A stretch of 64,000 bases of DNA from Vicia villosa (Eukaryota; Streptophyta; Magnoliopsida; Fabales; Fabaceae). A program made the translations under genes and the position numbers. This document shows, piece by piece, positions 1 to 11,789 of this stretch; position 1 is the stretch's first letter, and the number at the start of each line of letters is the position of its first letter. The notes under the pieces were generated by a model that made no database searches, had not been told where the DNA came from, and saw only the letters and a list, made by a program, of their open reading frames with translations. The stretch is taken from contig NW_026706162.1 in assembly GCF_029867415.1 (NCBI RefSeq), positions 124,001 to 188,000 of the forward strand, read 5' to 3'.

Positions 1-773
1 TAATAATCCAAAAAGCTTCCTGGGTGTCATACCCCAAAATTTGCCCGATCGAATCTCCGTCTGTTAATCCATCAAGGTTCAAAATTAAGAGTCACGGGGT
101 TTGACATTTCTATTGTCAAACCCGCTCTCTTATAAATCAGGTTGAGTTAAAGCAAGGGCGTAATTAACAGGTGTTTAGGACCCAAACGTTGGGCCCGATT
201 ATTACAAGGGTTTTTTTCACTGTTGGGGGTATTTTGGGTTTTACTAATATTTGTCTTGATTATTATTATTTTTATCGACTAACTATTAGTATTTAGCATT
301 ATAAATTTTTATTAATATTAGGATTATTATCAGGTAGTATTAGGATTAGTATTAGGATTAGTATTAGGTTTTAATTAATTAGATTTATTATTTTTAATTA
401 AGTTTTGTTAATTACATATTATTAGTATTAATTTAAATATTATTATTATTAGGATTATTTTTAGTCTTTTTATAATTATTAAGTTAATTGGGCAATGGGC
501 CCATTAGTTGTAGAAAACTCTAATTTGACTAATATAAATACAACATTTTTGTACACATTAGAGGAGGCCAATTTCTATTCACTCGTACCACATTCTCACT
601 TCACACACACGCATATCATTCTCACTGTACATACTTTCACACACAGACATAAGCATCATTCACACAGTACATATACTTTTTTCAAATAAAAAAAAAAAGG
701 TCGTCACATATATACCCACTTTTGACTTAATTTCCACTCTCCAAGTTTTATTATACAGTCTCTTTCACGTAGA

Positions 774-781
774 TATATAAA
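774..781 (+). promoter_or_regulatory. TATA box of outer-element 5' LTR
   Basis: TATATAAA lies in a pyrimidine-rich LTR context and is conserved at 26855-26862 in the 3' LTR. It would place the transcript start near 805. A short upstream ORF of 13 codons (ATG at about 874) follows in both LTRs. Confidence 0.55.
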
Positions 782-1050
782 GAACCTAACCCCAAATTCC
801 AGAAACAAAACTTGGTTCATCACTATAAGGCATAAAACCATTCATAAACACCAAAGAGAATTGATACATCATCATGAATCAAGCCACCCTAAACTATAAC
901 CTCTGCCATCGCTAAACTACCAAATATCTAAAAAAACAATACCATTTGCACAGGTTTCTTTGTTGTGGTTGCTTTTGCAGGAAAACGTGGAAGAAAAACT
1001 CCGCCGCGGAGCATATAAATGCAAACACAGTTTCGACGAACGTCCATACG

Positions 1051-1154
1051 ATCCGGCTTCTTCCCCTCCAATTCATTCACCAGCCGACTGACGTCGGTCG
1101 CGCCTGAAGCAACATCATCGCTCCAGTCACCGGCGATACTCCTCCGCGCCGGAT
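1051..1154 (+). other. LTR segment inverted relative to the 3' LTR
   Basis: Read forwards, 1051-1154 matches the reverse complement of 27125-27223 in the other LTR, with a few substitutions, while the DNA on both sides aligns directly. The segment is bounded by the short inverted repeat ATCCGG (1051) and CCGGAT (1149). The left side also carries about 9 extra bases, CCATACGAT-like, compared with the 3' LTR. Confidence 0.88.
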
Positions 1155-1396
1155 TTACGTCCCTTCCGTCTGGTCTACAAGCCACCATTCTACCAATCAC
1201 TCTTCACACCATTCCACATCTACAGCAGCTTGCGAAGATTAGAAGAAATTTGAAGTGAAAAGGGGAATAGATCGGAGCCAAAGCGCAATCTTAGAAGCAA
1301 AGGAGAGTTCGGAAAGTAGATCGGAAACCGAAACTCAACAAAGTCCCGCAAAAGTTCCTCTCGACATTGTTGTTTGAAAAGCAGAGATTAGAGAGT

Positions 1397-1840
1397 ATGA
1401 TAGAAACAGGGGAGACCTATTGGGAAGCTGGACCGAGAATTTTAGGAAAAAACCCACGAGGAAGACGAAGACGGGCGTGGGTCATTCCTTTAGTTTTATT
1501 CCTGATTCTATTTATGTTAAATAATATTGGCATTACAAATATATCAGCTTGGCATCGCAGCATGAATGGAAAAGGGGCATACTTATCACCATCAAAACGT
1601 GGGTTCGACTCCCAGTTCTACAATATTTTTGTGAAATATTCAAGTTCTAAATCCTGCGCGCGCTGCTTCAAGGAGGTGCACGATGCACGCTCAGCATCTA
1701 GCCATCGGATCACCACTATCATGGATCTGGCGCACAAGGCTGAAGTCACACCATGGACACTCATACGGGTGCAATGCAGGATCAGAACCAGGTTTTATTT
1801 AATATATCTTTTATTATTATTTAGATTAAATGCATATTAG
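1397..1840 (+). pseudogene. LTR-encoded small membrane-type ORF, read-through copy
   Basis: The 5' LTR copy of the 49-residue ORF at 27466-27615. It has the same N-terminus (MIETGETYWEAG), a basic RGRRRR stretch and one hydrophobic segment (WVIPLVLFLILFMLNNIGI). The stop codon present in the 3' LTR copy is TCA here, so the frame runs on to 1840 through DNA that looks non-coding. I know of no family. It could be chance hydrophobic coding; the near-identical frame in two LTRs of one element is only weak support, because LTRs start out identical. Confidence 0.25.
1550..1620 (+). other. tRNA-like 3' half with pol III B box
   Basis: GGTTCGACTCC at 1602-1612 matches the RNA polymerase III B-box consensus exactly and sits in a T-arm-like stem-loop (four of five stem pairs). 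A loose A-box-like TGGCATCGCAG lies 52 bases upstream. The acceptor stem does not close, so this is not a tRNA gene. It may be a SINE relic or tRNA-derived piece within the LTR. The same sequence is in the 3' LTR near 27668. Confidence 0.35.
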
Positions 1841-2045
1841 CTATTGTTTAATTAAACTAAATTATTCAATTAAGGTTAGAATATAATTAGGGTTAGGTTA
1901 ATGACTAGGGTTAGGATTTTTCCCAGATTATTCGATTTAATTTATTTTGATCATTTTTAATTATTAAAAATCACAATGAAAACCCTAGAAAGGTTATATT
2001 AGGGTTTGCCCAATCCTATTGCCCATTTGGCGAAAACATTAACAT

Positions 2046-2240
2046 TAATTCTCTCCTCGACCCGACTAAATCTATTACTCGCAATGACGAGAGATAAAAT
2101 AATAAAGGTTTAATTCTCTCCTCGACCCGACTAAATCTATTACTCGCAATGACGAGAGATAAAATAATAAAGGTTTAATTCTCTCCTCGACCCGACTAAA
2201 TCTATTAGTCGCAATGACGAGAGATAAAATATTAAAACGA
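2046..2240 (+). repeat. 65-bp tandem repeat, three copies, in LTR
   Basis: Three nearly identical 65-bp units start at 2046, 2111 and 2176. Each contains CTCTCCTCG and, about 35 bases later, CGAGAGA, which can pair as a hairpin. The 3' LTR has the same three units from about 28115. Confidence 0.9.
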
Positions 2241-2904
2241 TAAATAATTCAATTACACAAGATTAAAATACACCTCATTTGCTGTCCGCGACGATCGAAT
2301 CTATCGATCAGAGCAACCAGCAATACATTATTTAATCCGTTAACTATAATGATCAAATCTATTGATCATCGCATCTAACGGTGACATATCAAATCAGGGT
2401 TGTACGCCAAACATTTAAAACACACTAAACCATGAAACTACAGATTTCCATCTCTGCGATTTTCAAATCTACGATAAGGTAATTCAAAATACCTTCGAAC
2501 TTCGCATTTCAAAACTACGACAGGCCATTCAAAAAGCCTTCAAACAACCTCATACTAATTCAAAGGCGTACAACCCTGTGCCCAAACTACGTTGACTCTG
2601 ATTCTCCCTAAGGAGATATGTAGGCACTTGGTAACAAGGCGAGTCCCCTCCCCAAAACCTCAATTCAGTTCAGATCTCACTTTTCGCCATATTCACTTCC
2701 TTAGCTATTAAACCTTAATAGTTAGCCATAAACTTTTACTTTGAACATAAAACCTTAGGAAAAAGTTAAGGGTGCCTAACACCTTCCCTTGATCCGATTA
2801 TAATAATCTTACCCCGATCTCTTAACTGCGTAGGGTTTCCTATTCGCCCTGGAAGAATAGGTGGCGACTCTAAATCTTTAATTTTTAGGGCAGGTTGCTA
2901 CAGC

Positions 2905-2922
2905 TGGCGACTCTGTTGGGGA
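2905..2922 (+). other. Primer binding site, tRNA-Arg type
   Basis: TGGCGACTCTGTTGGGGA begins two bases after the LTR end. It is the Ogre-type PBS, complementary to a tRNA-Arg 3' end. The coding element has the same site with one C/T change at 46386, and the nested element has it on the - strand at 17706-17723. Confidence 0.9.
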
Positions 2923-3584
2923 AAACTTAAAATGGTGAATTATTATGCTCCTAAGGCTTGAGAGGGTTTAGATTTTTGGCGCAATTTTTAGGGTTTGGCT
3001 AATTCGCCATTTTAGGGTTTATGGTTTTTTTTATAAATATTTAAATATTTAGTTATTTATTTATTTATTCGCAATTTTATTTATTTACAGCAATTTCATT
3101 TATTTACAGTGATTTAATTAAATATATGTGTATTTGAATATTTGTTATTTTACTACATCTTTTGGGTTGTATGTAAATTGCTGTTAAAACCTAAGCGTGG
3201 GAATTATATTTAAGACCAGAGGGGAATTACATCGCCTACGAGTCTTATTATAATTCCACTCAGAGTGGGTTGAATATCCAGAAATGTCTGATACGAAGCT
3301 TGACTTTGTTGAGGGCAGGACTTGGTATTTAGCTGATCTCTCTGGGAACCTACCCCTAAAATTCGAACCTCATGGATAAAATGCGCTGTTCTAAAATCCA
3401 AAGAGACAAAAAGTCTCGGCGGCTACGAACGACCCCATGAGACCCTCTAGAATATACCAATGGAAAGGGTAGGCAACCTAACCGTTACGTCGAACCTATG
3501 AACCTAGGGCTTTCGTGCTGAGATGTTTATCATATGTTTGCAATATATATTTAGCGAATATCTTGCGTTTTAATTTTGCAGGTA
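2923..3584 (+). other. Ogre-like leader, ORF1 start lost
   Basis: Untranslated leader. Near its end it shares CCTATGAACCT and a TTTTGCAGGTA acceptor-like site (3574-3584) with the coding Ogre leader, where TTGTTGCAGGTA (47068-47079) immediately precedes the ORF1 ATG. Distances from the PBS are alike, about 676 and 691 bases. Here no ATG follows and a repeat array begins instead, so ORF1 has been replaced or deleted. Confidence 0.55.
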
Positions 3585-4345
3585 TCCCTACGTGTTCCCT
3601 AGCTTGCAGGGACTCTATTTCCAAGAACATGTCCTTCCCACGAAGGACACCTCCATTTGTGCTCGTTGATTGGCCTCTCGATGGCCATGAGACTCAGTGA
3701 CTGTCATGAACAGTCACCCCGCGCTTGCATCTACGCACTCCCTAGCCTGTAGGGATTTTCCTTGTATATATTCGTATTTTTACAACTACGTGTCCGTCCC
3801 ACGATGGGCATCTTCGTTTACGCACTCCCTAGCCGGTAGGGATTCTATTAAAAAAAATCGCGTCCTTCCCACGAAGGACATCTTTATCAATGCACGTCGA
3901 TTGGCCTCTCGATGGCCATGAGATCCAGTGACTGTCATGAACGGTCACCCCGTGCTTAAAACTACGTATCCCCTAGCCTGAACGGATTCTATTTCTAAAA
4001 AAATCACATCCCTCATACGGAGGACAACTTCATTAGCATTCGTTCGATTGGCCTCTCGATGGCTATGAGATCTAGTGACTGTCCTGAACGGTCACTCCGT
4101 GCTTGTTTCCGCGCACCCTCTAACTTGTAGGGTTTGGATTCCCATCTATACGTCTTTCATCCCTAGCCTATAGGGATTTCACTTCATTCGACATCATCCT
4201 TAGATAGGTTGTGTTCCGCATAGAGAACCTTCCCACGAGGGACAACTTCATTGGTACAAGTCGAATGGCCTCTCGATGGCCATGAGATTTGGTGACTGTC
4301 TTGAACGGTCACCAGCCACTACTTTTTGCACACTCCCTAATCTAT
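3585..4345 (+). repeat. Degenerate hairpin-rich tandem array in outer element
   Basis: Irregular repeats carrying several inverted-repeat modules: TCCCTA-n5-TAGGGA, GTCCTTCCCACGAAGGAC, GGCCTCTCGATGGCC and GTGACTGT-n5-ACAGTCAC. Module copies lie near 3597, 3741, 3827, 3970, 4124, 4160 and 4334. Spacing varies because modules are missing from some units. No coding frame persists. Confidence 0.75.
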
Positions 4346-6666
4346 GGGATTTCTATTGGCGCGTCATGACATCTATCTTGCAAGGTTTTCAATAGGGTCT
4401 AATGCCGCCTATAAGGCTATCCCTAGGATTATACGTCACCCGTCTGCATTGCATACAAGGAGTCTCTCGAATACCCATGCATTTACATTTTCATGCTTTC
4501 ATGCATTTACATTTACAATTGCATTTCTATCTTCGCCCGCATCCATACTTTTCGTGCTAGCCGATTTCCCGAGACTCACGAGGAAAATCAAAAGGATCGT
4601 AGACTATGGAGAAAGGAGGATAAATAATTGGGAATGAGCCTGGCCTTACAAAGAAAAAAAGGACGCCTTTCGCCATGCCAGCTACATGTCCATGCCTTTT
4701 CGTATCAGGTTTGTAAATACAACGAAGGTTGTCATCGAGCAAAGGATTAGTTCAACAAAGAAGTTCCCTCATAGATACACTCAAGATGTATCTAGTCATA
4801 AAGTGGTTCATCTTAGAACATAACAAAACTTACAAGGACGCTCTATGATAACCTGGGGGCAAGGATTAGTCCAAGTGGAGCAATATCCTGAACAAAGATG
4901 CATAACTACAATGAGGGAAGGCGACATGTGTTAACCCCACACCAAGGGGCAGAAGTGTCATAAATTTTCTACATTAATTTACAAACTATGAAGGTTACGA
5001 ACGGTGTGATACTATCCTTAGGAAAAGCAAAAGAGGTTCAGTCAAAGGAAACTCATGAAGTTCCGATACGACGAAAACCCACCGCTAACAATTTATTCCC
5101 GACCGGTTTGACGTGCCCAAGGAGAATTCGAGATTACCCTTTACTTCTACAAGTCTAGGAACTAAGGAGTAAAACAAGGTCGACGGATTTACAAAGGAGA
5201 TTGCCCCTAGGATCAATAGGTTTTGTCGCGCTCAGAATTTCAACCCCTACGATCACTAAGTGTTACTCAAGATAAAAGTTGTACCTTCGAATTAGCAATT
5301 CTAATGGGATGACCATGCAGGTTTTGGAATCAATTCATTCGCTTCATTCGCTCACTACTACGACATTTCATGCGCACACTTCTAGGATTATTAACAAACT
5401 TAAGGGAGAATGACGAATACAAATAACTAAGTCCAGCTAAACATATGCTTTCAAGGTAAGACCGAACCGACGATGTACAGGCATTGTTTCAATTCCTAAA
5501 CAGTGGAGATATAAGGATGTTAATCCCTCGTCACCCCCTCGAGCCAGGAGTTGGAGCTTGTTTCTACTTTTCAAATAAACCCTGATTTTAACCAGGGGCA
5601 GGGTAGATTTCGATTAATTCAATGGTGTACTTTGGTTGTCAAGAGAATCAGTCAATTCAAGCAAAGGTTCAAGCACAGGGATCAAGCAAAACAAAGGTTC
5701 AAGCATATCTTCTTCCTCGCATTCATCCAAGATTGAGGAAGCAATGGAGGTCACATTCACAACATCTTCTTCCTCAATACATCATTCAAGATCGAGGACG
5801 TATCAAAGTTGAAGCTTACAAATCAAAATCGACATAGCAGTCACAACATTCATAATCTAAGGATCAAAAGGAGCATTCAAAAAAAAGGAGGAAAGCGCCC
5901 ACTAAATCGAAATGGAAAGTTTCACGAAAGAAAACAAAAACGACTTAGACAAAAATTAGGACATCCCGATGGGTCAAATTCAAGGGAATTGGCTCATGCA
6001 AAAACAAGGGAGAAACAAAGGCAAAATACGAAAGATAATCTTGTGACTGCTAAATCATCAAAGCTTCCCATCAATGCTTGAATCTCTACATTTTCATCAA
6101 TGTTTGGATCTCTGCTAAGGCTTCTACTCAACATCGAAACCGAAACGATTCTCTTACATGCAAAGCACATTCATTGGATTAGGCGAATTTTTAGGATTTG
6201 GAGAACATCAAGGAGAAAGGGGTTGGGTTAAATAAATTTTGAGCCTTATATCCGTTGTTTCTTAAACCCTGAACCAAGGCCAAGTTATAACATTCAAAAG
6301 TCCTAATTGAGGCAAGGTTAACTATGAAAGCATATTAAGCAAGATTTTATTATACTGACTCCTATGTTTGTTAAAACTATTTCTAACTACTACACTTCTT
6401 CAAGCATTCATTTCTAATTATCCAGTCCTAATTCATAACGGACTTCGATTTCAAAACTTGCATACGCATTGCATTAGAGTTACTTCTCGAAGAATATAAC
6501 GCCATCTACGAATATACACTTAGCATTAAGGAGATCTCGAAATTGGTTAATCAAGGGTGATCACTTCTAATAAAGACCTTTGCATGGGGGAACCACATCC
6601 AGGGGGTTCTCCTAAACAGGGGCAAAATTTCAAGGATCACAAGGGCATGCAATCAAACATCCTATT
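4346..6666 (+). other. Non-coding interior of outer element, left part
   Basis: I see no gene, domain or long repeat. Open frames are short and disagree with each other. A local GGTTCAAGCA-type repetition and TCTTCTTCCTC copies occur at 5640-5790. The stretch stops at the CTATT target site of the nested element and resumes at 22553. Confidence 0.6.
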
Positions 6667-7340
6667 TGTCGCTACCGCGAAAAATGGAATCAGAGTCGCC
6701 ACTAATATATTCATCCCATCGCGGGAAAGGAATATCAGAAAACCTAACTCAAAACAAGGACAAGGTCTTTCGACCAGAGAAACAGGGAACGGGAGTCGGT
6801 TACGCAAGGGGAAGATGCTAGCACCCCTCACGCCCATCGTACTCGATGGTATCCACCTATGTTTGTTTCTATCTAAAGGGTGTATCTATGTCTAAACCTA
6901 AATGTGAATGAATGCAAAAAGAAATACGGGGAAAAGAAGGAATTATTTACAAGCGTGCTCGCTTAGGCCCCGCGACCCAATGCCTACGTATCCCTTACAA
7001 GGAATCAGAGCGGCCGTAGTTCGGCTCCATAGTTTCCATTTGTTTTGTGTTTTTTAGTTGAACAGCGGTTAAGGTCACAATCCACGATGCTCGACCTTTG
7101 GAGACTTATACGCCTAATTTGGAATGGACTCAACATGTTCTTAAGCGCCTAACAAGGCAAAAGAATGAACTTGGGTTTGTGTTTTTTATGTAACTACATG
7201 ATGAACAAAACCCAATACAAGGTTTCGCACCACTTCATTACTTTGTTTTAATTCGAGCCTTTATTAAGTGTATTAAATGTTTTTTGGTTGGGTATTTTTT
7301 AAGGGAATTTACTTTGCGATTAGAATCACATAAAATGTAT

Positions 7341-7612
7341 AATGATCGAGAAGCAGATTAGGGAATAAATCCCACTAACTTCTATCCCATTATATAATGT
7401 TCAAGAAACAGATTAGGGAATGAATCCCACTCATTTCTATCCCATTAATTAATGTTTGAGAAACAGATTAGGGAATGAATCCCACTCATTTCTCTCCCAT
7501 TAAGTAGTGACCGAGAAACAGATTAGGGAATGAATCCCACTCATTTCTATGCCACTAAGTGATTGAGAAACAGATTAGGGAATGAATCCCACTCATTTCT
7601 CTATCACTTTCT
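7341..7612 (-). repeat. ~55-bp tandem repeat, five copies, in LTR
   Basis: Five units of roughly 55 bp sharing CAGATTAGGGAATGAATCCC. GGGA and TCCC inside the shared core form a small inverted repeat. The first unit differs most. The same five units are in the other LTR at 18400-18671. Confidence 0.9.
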
Positions 7613-9361
7613 TGATGTGATTCGCATCTTTATTTTATTAGTGCTTTAAAGTTAAAAAAGAAAAAGAATGAACAAAGGGGAACTAACCTATTCTCTAATC
7701 TAAGTTATTCTAATTCCTACTTCTAATTCTAAAGTTAACATGGTCACTAAATTCTAAAAGGAGCAAAGTAGGCCGAAATATGGCCAAAAACAAGTAACAA
7801 AATCACACAACAATTCTACAAAAAATAGCATGGAAATGACACAAAAGCATAAAAAGAAGCAATTCAAAAATTAACCTAAAATACTACTAATTTTATGGGT
7901 TTTTTTTACATGTTAAGGGAATTCTAGTTCAAGCCTAAATTGTACTAAAAATCTAAATCCTAAAACTAATATTTTTTTATGTCATTTTTATCACCTAAAA
8001 GAAGTAGCAAAAACTAAGTAGAAAAACCTAAAAAAAACTATCAATTAAACATGGGCTCTGGGGGTGCGAATCAGAAAGTGAGTGTATGGTAAGGAATCTG
8101 GCGCAGGGCCCAATAGTATGAGCCCAAGAACTGTTTTTGTTTCAGATTTTTTCTGACTGGGGGTGTAACGGGCCAGAGAGGTGTGGCATATCAATTCGTG
8201 ATGGCCCATGGGTTTATTGATCCAAAGATTTTCATTATTCCCATTGATTCGGGTTAATGGTCCACTAATCTACCAGATTTTTCTTAATATTCTAGTTGAC
8301 ATTAAACTAACTACGATTAATCCTCATTCAATATTATATTAACCTCAATTAGCATCAACTAATACTATTAAATTATAATTAAGCAAAAAATAAAAAAATA
8401 AATAGAAAAGAGAATTAGGGTTACTTGTTTGTGGCTTTTGGACTTCCATCATGAACGAACCTCTCTTCCTCTTCTCATGGCAACACGGCGGACGACGAAC
8501 GGCGCCGATCCTCATCCCTCTCCGATGAACTCTATCGGTGCCGCCATAACAATGTCCTCGTCCCCCTCTCGACTCCAACTCTTCCTCTCTCCGTCTTCCT
8601 TTCGATTTCCTTTCGATTTCCTTTCAAACCGGAGAGTGCGTCCGATGGTGCTTCGAGTTCGTCGGCGGTGATATGAAATCCATAGAAAGATGTGGTAAAA
8701 CTTCCAAGCACAGAAAGCTCTTCGTCTTCGCGTTCTTGTTTCTCCGACTCAACTTCTACTCTTCTTAAGTTCTGCGTTTTCGCTATTGTTCATGGTGAAG
8801 TTTGTTGCGGTTGTTTCCGTGTTGTTTGCTTGAGATGTGCGAGTGTGAATTGATGGAGGTTGTTTGAAGGATGAAGATTTTGTGGAAATGGATTGAAGGA
8901 TGATGATTATCGAGGTTCAGAGGAGTTTGAAGGTTTGAGATGGAGAGAAGAGGATTCCAGGGTGAGTTCCCAATTTTTCTGTTACGTTCTTTTTCTCCAA
9001 TATTCTGTTACAAATCTTTCTTCTTTTTCTGTTGGTGAATATGAATGATGAAGAAGATTGATGAGGTGAGGATTATGGCGATCTTGTGATGAAGATTGAA
9101 TGTGAAGATGAATGAAGGTTTTCAGAGAGAATGGAAGAGGAATTTGTTACAGGTTAGTTTTTTGTTATCTCTTTTTTCTGTTATGTGAAGAGTGATTGGT
9201 GATTGAATCAAGGTGTGGAGAAGGTTGAAGAAGAAGATGAAGTGGAGGGATGAACAGATGAGGGTGAGCGTGAAGAGAATTTGAAGATGAAGAAGAGTGG
9301 AAGGTGAGAATGGTGCGTGTGTTATGGTGTGTAGAGAGATGAATGAAGAATGGTGAATGAG

Positions 9362-9369
9362 GTTATATA
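9362..9369 (-). promoter_or_regulatory. TATA-like box, 3' LTR of nested element
   Basis: TATATAAC on the - strand, identical in the partner LTR at 20421-20428. It is the best TATA candidate in an LTR with no other strong core promoter signal. Inference only. Confidence 0.35.
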
Positions 9370-11499
9370 GAGGTGATGAAGATTGGATTTAGTTATGGAT
9401 GTTTTGATCTGAGCCAATGGTTGGGGGAAGCGGTTATGAGCAATGGAGGGTTGAGATTGAGTCTGAGATATGAGGTTAGTTCATCTCTGATTTTTCCTGT
9501 TTTGATTCAGTTGTTTCTGTTAGCAATTGGTTGAAATTCAGTTAGACAGTTAGGTTAGTAACTGAATCGGTTTTGGGTTAGTTATTTGGAAGTTGGAGAT
9601 TGGTTAAGGTGGAAATTGAGTAACAGACTGTTAAGAGTTGGTTAAGTTAGTTGTGAGGTTAGAAGCAATTAGGTATATTTCTGTTATGCTGATTTTTGCA
9701 ACTGTTATGTTAGTTATGAGTGAAACTGATTTCTGTTTTGGTGGTTATGGTTCTGTTATAGGGAATTCTGTTATGAGAAGTCGGAAGCCTGTTAGTGATT
9801 GGAGTTTTCTTTCTTGTGTAGGACACATCGGCAGCCTCTGATTAGTGTGGACTGGTTTTGAAATGAACTTGTATGAAGTGTTCTCATGCTGAATGTCTAG
9901 CGAACCGGTAGGTTAGTATGAAATTTGGTTGGCTGTTTGTAAGATGCTGCGGTTTATTTTTTCAAGAATGAATGTATATGACTGTTGTATTTGGTATATA
10001 TTTGGATTGTGTAGGTTAGATGTGTATGGTATATGATATGGGTATTTGAATTATGCAGGGTTGGAATATTGTATAGGCTGAACTGAATGTTTATGTTGGT
10101 TTTTATTTGAATGGTTTTGAGTTGATATGAATGGGTGTTGGTGTAGGGCTGTTATGATCCTTCTGTTGACATATCCTTTTTCTTTCGCTTGCTGAACTGA
10201 ACTCAGTGCTATCATCTTCATCTCCGATTTCAGACACAACAGGCACAACGTTTCCATTGGGTCCATACCGGTTTGATGTATTTATTATTATTATTATTAT
10301 TATTTTGAGTTTTTGAACTGAATCAAGAGTGCAATGATATGGCCTTTTGGGTTGGTTCAAATGATGATCTGAAACATGGTCTGACATGGATGCATATGCA
10401 TTGTTTTGTAGGTTTGTAGAGAGCAATGCAGGCAATATGTTACCATTGGTTTGGTGAAGCAACTCAGTAGCAGGATCTTAGTTATAAATTGGCATGAGTG
10501 GGGATCATGGATGTTCGTTCAAATCTTTGTTCTATTTGAAGGCGAGATGATGAAGATGAAGCAAACTTGAAGGTTATAAGAGAAGAAGGTCAAGGGCCTG
10601 ACTTGGTTGAGTGTAGGAGTGTTGACTTTGGTCAAAGCTTGTGTAATTTCATAATTGGTGTGATGACGCGATTGTATCATGTAATGGATGCTACTGAACA
10701 TGATTTCCCTTGAAAATGTAATGGTCTTTTCCAAATCAGCTTCATTTATTTTTTTTTGTAATTTTCTTTGTGGGAGTATTGTAATCTTATTTGAATGAAT
10801 GTAATATGAATTGTGTAACAGGAATATGGATTTTTTGAAGGAATGTTTGGAAAGTGATGGACATTGTATTTTGATAAATTGTAGAGTTCTTGAAAGGAAA
10901 TTGTTTGAATGGAACACTTCGAACCTTTGAAGAGAATTCTCCTTCTAACTTGAATTTGAAGTCTTCATTTTCTTTGTTGCATAGAATCTCAGGATCATGG
11001 TGTGAATGCACCAAGATAATTGTCAAAACAAAAGACTTTGAACACTTTTTTATTTGTTGACTTTTGTACAGCTTCTTGAATTCTAACCAACCGAATCAAT
11101 TTCTCTTTGACACTCGAATAACAAACCCAACGATGACAAAAATCCAAATAGGGAAATAAACCCCAGGTCAAGGAATGCATGGAAATACTCTGATTAAGTG
11201 CCAAGCACTCTGTTGTTTTAGATGAGGGATGAGTCCCTGATAACCACACTTCACACCCTATTTCCACACTTTATTATTCACAGAAAGAAGCAGATGAATC
11301 ATAAGAATTAGACTGCATTTGTTGTAGAAATCTGAAACCATTATGCAACTCTAATCTTTTCAAGATCTTTGATCCCATGCCAAATTTATTGATTAAAAAT
11401 GAATGCATGAGTGTTAGATGACCTAGTGAAGTATGTACATGAATGCAAAACCTGAGCCAGTTAAAAATTAAATATGTGGGCAAATTTTGGGGTGCAACA

Positions 11500-11582
11500 G
11501 CTGCCCCTATTTAATCGTCTTAAACCTGAAGGTGAGATTGGCGGTAGCCTTTCGAACATTCGAGGTAGAAGAAGATTAAATA
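11500..11582 (-). other. Polypurine tract and adjacent hairpin, nested element
   Basis: Read on the - strand, AGGGGCAGC lies against the 3' LTR. It is preceded by an inverted repeat with arms at 11569-11582 (TATTTAATCTTCTT on -) and 11508-11521 (AAGACGATTAAATA on -), with one mismatch. The same arrangement with paired base changes occurs at 26024-26108 and 59736-59805. Confidence 0.7.
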
Positions 11583-11789
11583 CTAAAGTATCAGAAAATT
11601 TGCGCTCATAGTGACGGATGGATACCATTTTTTTTTTTGGCTGCCTCTACTTAACAAGCTTCGGCAAGTAACAATATGATATTCCCATTGGATTTCCTTA
11701 AAAGAAGGAAGAATTTGTGATGCCTATTTGCAACAGGCAAGTGCAAGAGATTGGTTTTCCATGACACTTTTTGGGGAGTATATGACAAA

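Larger units (their letters stand above)
25..2902 (+). repeat. 5' LTR of outer element
   Basis: Starts TGTCATACCCCAAAATTTGC and ends GGTTGCTACA. It aligns along its length with 26109-28971. It contains a TATA box near 774, a tRNA-like B box near 1602, a 65-bp triple repeat at 2046-2240 and a PBS-like TGGCGACTCT at 2862-2871, just before its end. Relative to the 3' LTR, the segment 1051-1154 is inverted. The stretch from 1 to 24 is flanking DNA that continues at 28977. Confidence 0.93.
6667..11499 (-). repeat. 3' LTR of nested element
   Basis: 4833 bp, aligned from end to end with 17726-22552. On the + strand it begins TGTCGCTACCGCG and ends GGGGTGCAACA. It carries the array at 7341-7612 and a TATA-like site on the - strand at 9362-9369. 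The PBS-like AGAGTCGCCA (TGGCGACTCT on -) is at 6692-6701. Confidence 0.94.

Noticed and set aside
1019..1258. Frames over the inverted LTR segment
   Set aside because: The corresponding sequence in the other LTR is inverted, and no frame is shared.
1876..1920. Telomere-like TTAGGGTTAGG words
   Set aside because: Only scattered partial copies inside an LTR, not a TTTAGGG array.
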